In this document: positions 4,646-7,247 of the stretch, in pieces | How the letters are laid out: each line of letters opens with the position of its first letter | Numbering within the stretch: position 1 is the stretch's first letter | NCBI GenBank assembly: GCA_964480945.1 | Contig: CAYZRX010000117.1 | Span: forward strand, 1-7,247 | Direction of reading: 5' to 3' | DNA: 7,247 nt | Source of the DNA: VGWB01 sp964480945 | GTDB taxonomy: Bacteria; Bacteroidota; Ignavibacteria; UBA10030 | Made by a program: the position numbers and the translations under genes | Notes under the pieces: model-generated | The model's input: only the letters and a program-made list of their open reading frames with translations | Database searches by the model: none | What the model was told of the DNA's origin: nothing

Positions 4646-6588
4646 GTGAATCTGACATGAGTTCCAAATTCCTTGATAAAATCGAATATCCAGAGGACCT
4701 GAGGAAACTCGCGGTGAAGGACTTGCGGGCCGTCTGCACGGAGGTGCGGGAATTCCTCGTCGACTCCGTCTCGAAAACGGGGGGCCATTTCGGAGCGGGT
4801 TTGGGGGCGGTGGAGCTCGCGGTCGCGCTGCATTACTCCTTCAACACCCCCAAGGATAAGCTGGTATGGGACGTGGGTCACCAAGCGTATCCGCACAAGA
4901 TTCTCACGGGCCGCAAAGGCCGGATGCACACGATGCGGCAGCTCCACGGTCTGAGCGGCTTCCTCAAGCGCGAAGAGAGCGAATACGACGTGTTCGGAGC
5001 CGGACACGCAAGCACGGCAATATCTGCCGCGCTGGGGATTGCGACGGCGCGGGATTTTGCAGGCGATGACTACAAAGTCGTCGCCATCGTCGGAGACGGC
5101 TCCCTCACGGGCGGAATGGCGTACGAGGCGATGAACAATGCCGGCATACTTCGGAAGGACCTTATCGTCGTTCTGAACGACAACGGGATGGTCTCACTTT
5201 CCTCCATCAATCCAGCCGTTTGGTCGTTCCACGATTATTTCAGCGAACTCCTCACGCATCCAACGTACAACAAATTCAAAGCGAATGTCTGGGAGCTGAC
5301 GGGGAAGCTCGACACCTTCGGTGATCGCCTGCGGACCGTTGCCCAGAAGTTCGAGCTGGGAGTGAAGGCGCTGGTGACGCCGGGAATGTTGTTCGAGGCG
5401 CTCGGCTTCCGATACTTCGGTCCCTTCAACGGCCACAACGTGGTGAAACTCGTGGAGATCTTCAAGCACGTCCGGGATCTCAAGGGCCCGATTCTGATTC
5501 ACGTGCGGACGGTGAAAGGGAAGGGGTACCCGCCGGCAGAGAAGGAAGTTACCCGGCTTCATGGTGTGACGCCGTTCGACAAGATCACAGGGATTTCGCC
5601 GAAGAAACCGGACGAGGCGCCGGCCTACACGACGATCTTCGGCAACGCCGTGGTGGAAATCTGCAAGCAGAATCCCAAGGTTGTCGGGATCACGGCGGCG
5701 ATGCCGGATGGTACAGGATTGACGATGCTGCAGAAGGAGATGCCGGAGCGATTCTTCGACGTGGGGATCGCCGAGCAGCATGCGGTGACGTTCGCGGCGG
5801 GGATGGCGACAATGGGATACATACCCGTCGCAGCAATCTACTCCACCTTCTTGCAGCGGGCGTTTGATCAAGTGATCCACGACTGCGCCATCCAGAAACT
5901 GCACGTTGTGTTCGTTCTCGATCGAGGTGGGTTGGTGGGGTCGGATGGGCCGACGCATCACGGAGCGCTCGACCTGTCGTACCTTCGCTGTGTCCAAGGG
6001 ATGGTTATCATGGCGCCGAAGGATGAGCAAGAGCTGCGCGATATGCTTTACACGGCGGTCGAGTACACGGGGGGGCCAATCGCCCTCCGTTACCCTCGGG
6101 GAAACGCGCTCGGTGTGCCACTTCGCGAAGGTTTCAAGAAACTGGAGATCGGGAAAGCCGAAACCCTGCGCAAGGGGAAGGACGTCGCGATACTCGCGGT
6201 CGGGAACATGGTCCCGAACTCCGTGAAGGCCGCGGAGCTCCTGGCGAAGGAAGGCATCGCCGCGGAGGTCGTGAACATGCGCTTCATCAAACCGATTGAC
6301 GATGCGCTCGTCAACTCGATAGCGTCTCGCATGGATTCCATCATCACCGTCGAAGATAACGTCGTCTACGGCGGCTTTGGATCGGCGGTGCTCGAGTCGC
6401 TGAGCAGGCAGGGGCTCGCCAATATATCGGTGAGGCTTCACGGCCTGCCGGATTCCTTCGTCGAACACGGGTCCCCGAATGAGCTGCACCACTTGCTCCG
6501 TCTCGACGGACCCGGCATCGCGGAAGTTGTCAGAGAATTTCTTGCCTCGAGGCAAGGCAAGCCTGCACTTGAGCTGATCACCACCTAA
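4642..6588 (+). CDS. dxs: 1-deoxy-D-xylulose-5-phosphate synthase
   Basis: This thiamine-diphosphate enzyme condenses pyruvate and glyceraldehyde 3-phosphate into DXP, the entry step of the MEP isoprenoid pathway and a precursor for thiamine and pyridoxal phosphate. The 648 residues are near the family norm. Motifs in order: GGHFGAGLGAVEL (47-59), WDVGHQAYPHK (76-86), the ThDP motif GDGSLTGG (151-158) through NDN (179-181), FGPFNGHN (259-266), HVRTVKGKGYPPAE (287-300), the catalytic Glu378 in GIAEQH (375-380), VLDRGGLVGSDGPTHHG (425-441), RYPRGNA (483-489) and a C-terminal transketolase domain with EDNVVYGGFG (571-580). After NDN the usual N-x-M-S-I-x-x-N-V-G loop reads GMVSLSSINPAVW, about two residues longer. 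The ATG at 4642 overlaps the xseB stop; an alternative ATG at 4657 has no better RBS. Unlike E. coli, no ispA lies between xseB and dxs. Confidence 0.97.
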   Translation: MSESDMSSKFLDKIEYPEDLRKLAVKDLRAVCTEVREFLVDSVSKTGGHFGAGLGAVELAVALHYSFNTPKDKLVWDVGHQAYPHKILTGRKGRMHTMRQLHGLSGFLKREESEYDVFGAGHASTAISAALGIATARDFAGDDYKVVAIVGDGSLTGGMAYEAMNNAGILRKDLIVVLNDNGMVSLSSINPAVWSFHDYFSELLTHPTYNKFKANVWELTGKLDTFGDRLRTVAQKFELGVKALVTPGMLFEALGFRYFGPFNGHNVVKLVEIFKHVRDLKGPILIHVRTVKGKGYPPAEKEVTRLHGVTPFDKITGISPKKPDEAPAYTTIFGNAVVEICKQNPKVVGITAAMPDGTGLTMLQKEMPERFFDVGIAEQHAVTFAAGMATMGYIPVAAIYSTFLQRAFDQVIHDCAIQKLHVVFVLDRGGLVGSDGPTHHGALDLSYLRCVQGMVIMAPKDEQELRDMLYTAVEYTGGPIALRYPRGNALGVPLREGFKKLEIGKAETLRKGKDVAILAVGNMVPNSVKAAELLAKEGIAAEVVNMRFIKPIDDALVNSIASRMDSIITVEDNVVYGGFGSAVLESLSRQGLANISVRLHGLPDSFVEHGSPNELHHLLRLDGPGIAEVVREFLASRQGKPALELITT

Positions 6589-6605
6589 GCAATCGGGCAC
6601 CCCGC

Positions 6606-7247
6606 ATGGAAAAAGTTCGGATCGCAATCGTCGGACTCGGCACAATCGGCCAGAGCGTTCATCTCCCCATCCTCTCGAAGCTCCCCGACGCGGAGATTGT
6701 CGCTCTTTGCGACGAGGAAGCGTCGAAGGCGGAGTTTGTGGCCAAGAAGTACGAGATCCCGCGGTTCTACACAGACCTTGAGGAGATGTTGAAGGTTGAG
6801 GAGGACATCATCGGGGTGGATGTTTGCACGTCGACATTTTCACATCGCGACGTAGCCATCGCAGCGCTGGAAGCCAAGAAACATGTCCTGGTCGAGAAGC
6901 CTCTCGCGCGGACGCAGAAGGAAGCGCTGGAGATCGTGAGTGCGGCCAAGAAGAATCAGCGGAAGGTTATGGTGGGGATGAACAACCGGTTTCGGCCGGA
7001 CTCGATGATCCTCAAGAGCATGATCCAGGGAGGCGAGCTGGGCAAGATCTACTACGTCAAGACGGGCTGGCTCAGGAAACTGAAAACCGCGAGCCCCTGG
7101 CTCACCCGGAAGGAGAAGTCGGGCGGCGGGGTTGTGCTCGATCTCGGAATCGTGATGTTCGATCTCGGGTTCTGGCTCATGGGATATCCCGAGGTGAAGG
7201 AGGTCATCGCCTCGAACTATTCTCATAACACCAAGGGGGTTGAAGAC
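6606..7247 (+). CDS. Gfo/Idh/MocA-family NAD(P)-dependent oxidoreductase, N-terminal 214 residues (3' truncated by window edge)
   Basis: The frame from the ATG at 6606 stays open to the window end. Residues 1-120 form a Rossmann domain: VRIAIVGLGTIGQSVHLPIL (4-23) has the GxGxxG nucleotide motif, ALCDEE follows strand 2, and KKHVLVEKPLA (91-101) contains the EKP signature with the catalytic Lys98. From about 122 the C-terminal alpha/beta domain starts (MVGMNNRFRPD, GELGKIYYVKTGWLR). In the usual GGGxxxDxGxHxxD signature the expected His is Val183 (SGGGVVLDLGIVMFD), so typical sugar-hydroxyl oxidation may be altered. Substrate cannot be told. It begins 17 nt after the dxs stop with no terminator between, so it is probably the last visible gene of the xseAB-dxs transcription unit, though a role in isoprenoid synthesis need not follow. 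No strong RBS is seen. Confidence 0.93.
   Translation, partial: MEKVRIAIVGLGTIGQSVHLPILSKLPDAEIVALCDEEASKAEFVAKKYEIPRFYTDLEEMLKVEEDIIGVDVCTSTFSHRDVAIAALEAKKHVLVEKPLARTQKEALEIVSAAKKNQRKVMVGMNNRFRPDSMILKSMIQGGELGKIYYVKTGWLRKLKTASPWLTRKEKSGGGVVLDLGIVMFDLGFWLMGYPEVKEVIASNYSHNTKGVED

Noticed and set aside
5194..6645. 483-codon minus-strand open frame opposite dxs
   Set aside because: It is a shadow of the GC-rich dxs codon pattern: Arg/His-rich, low-complexity-like protein with no domain, while the plus strand encodes an unmistakable Dxs.
6824..7228. Open frames of 128-134 codons on both strands near the right end
   Set aside because: They overlap the Gfo/Idh/MocA oxidoreductase frame starting at 6606, which has the Rossmann and EKP motifs and continues past the window end.
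1..7247. CRISPR array, tRNA, rRNA or transposase
   Set aside because: No regularly spaced direct repeats, no tRNA-like cloverleaf or rRNA sequence, and no transposase or integrase motifs were seen on either strand.

Overview
The window looks like a fragment of a draft or metagenome-assembled bacterial genome; a run of exactly 100 N marks a scaffold join. The GC-rich coding sequence, clear Shine-Dalgarno sites, a bacillithiol-type deacetylase (BshB1), a PII-like gene beside a CusA pump, and the Dxs variant together suggest the Bacteroidota/Chlorobi/Ignavibacteria neighbourhood or a similar group such as Acidobacteria. No rRNA or marker gene fixes the taxonomy, so this is an inference.

Left part (1-1946, + strand): a probable metal-handling group. 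It holds the C-terminal quarter of a CusA-type copper/silver RND efflux pump, then a PII-like protein whose start lies 4 nt past the pump's stop. An intergenic region with two stem-loops and a plausible sigma-70 promoter follows. Next comes a small exported protein with a Cys/His/Met-rich segment, the assembly gap, and a 57-residue YHS-domain protein with the DPVCGM motif. The pump would export Cu(I)/Ag(I) from the periplasm, the PII-like protein may modulate it, and the two small proteins are candidate metal binders.

Middle (1947-3137): a 185-nt convergent gap with nothing recognisable, then bshB1 on the minus strand with its own RBS and a well-formed -35/-10 pair. Between bshB1 and the next gene is a nested palindromic element of about 149 bp (2932-3080).

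Right part (3138-7247, + strand): a tight operon of xseA, xseB and dxs joined by two 4-nt ATGA overlaps, then after 17 nt the first 214 codons of a Gfo/Idh/MocA-family oxidoreductase that runs off the window. XseA and XseB form exonuclease VII; Dxs makes 1-deoxy-D-xylulose 5-phosphate for isoprenoid, thiamine and pyridoxal synthesis. E. coli has xseB-ispA-dxs; here ispA is absent between xseB and dxs.

The housekeeping genes are ordinary. The parts worth a second look are the degenerate PII-like protein, the small exported Cys protein with the YHS protein around the gap, and the palindromic element.
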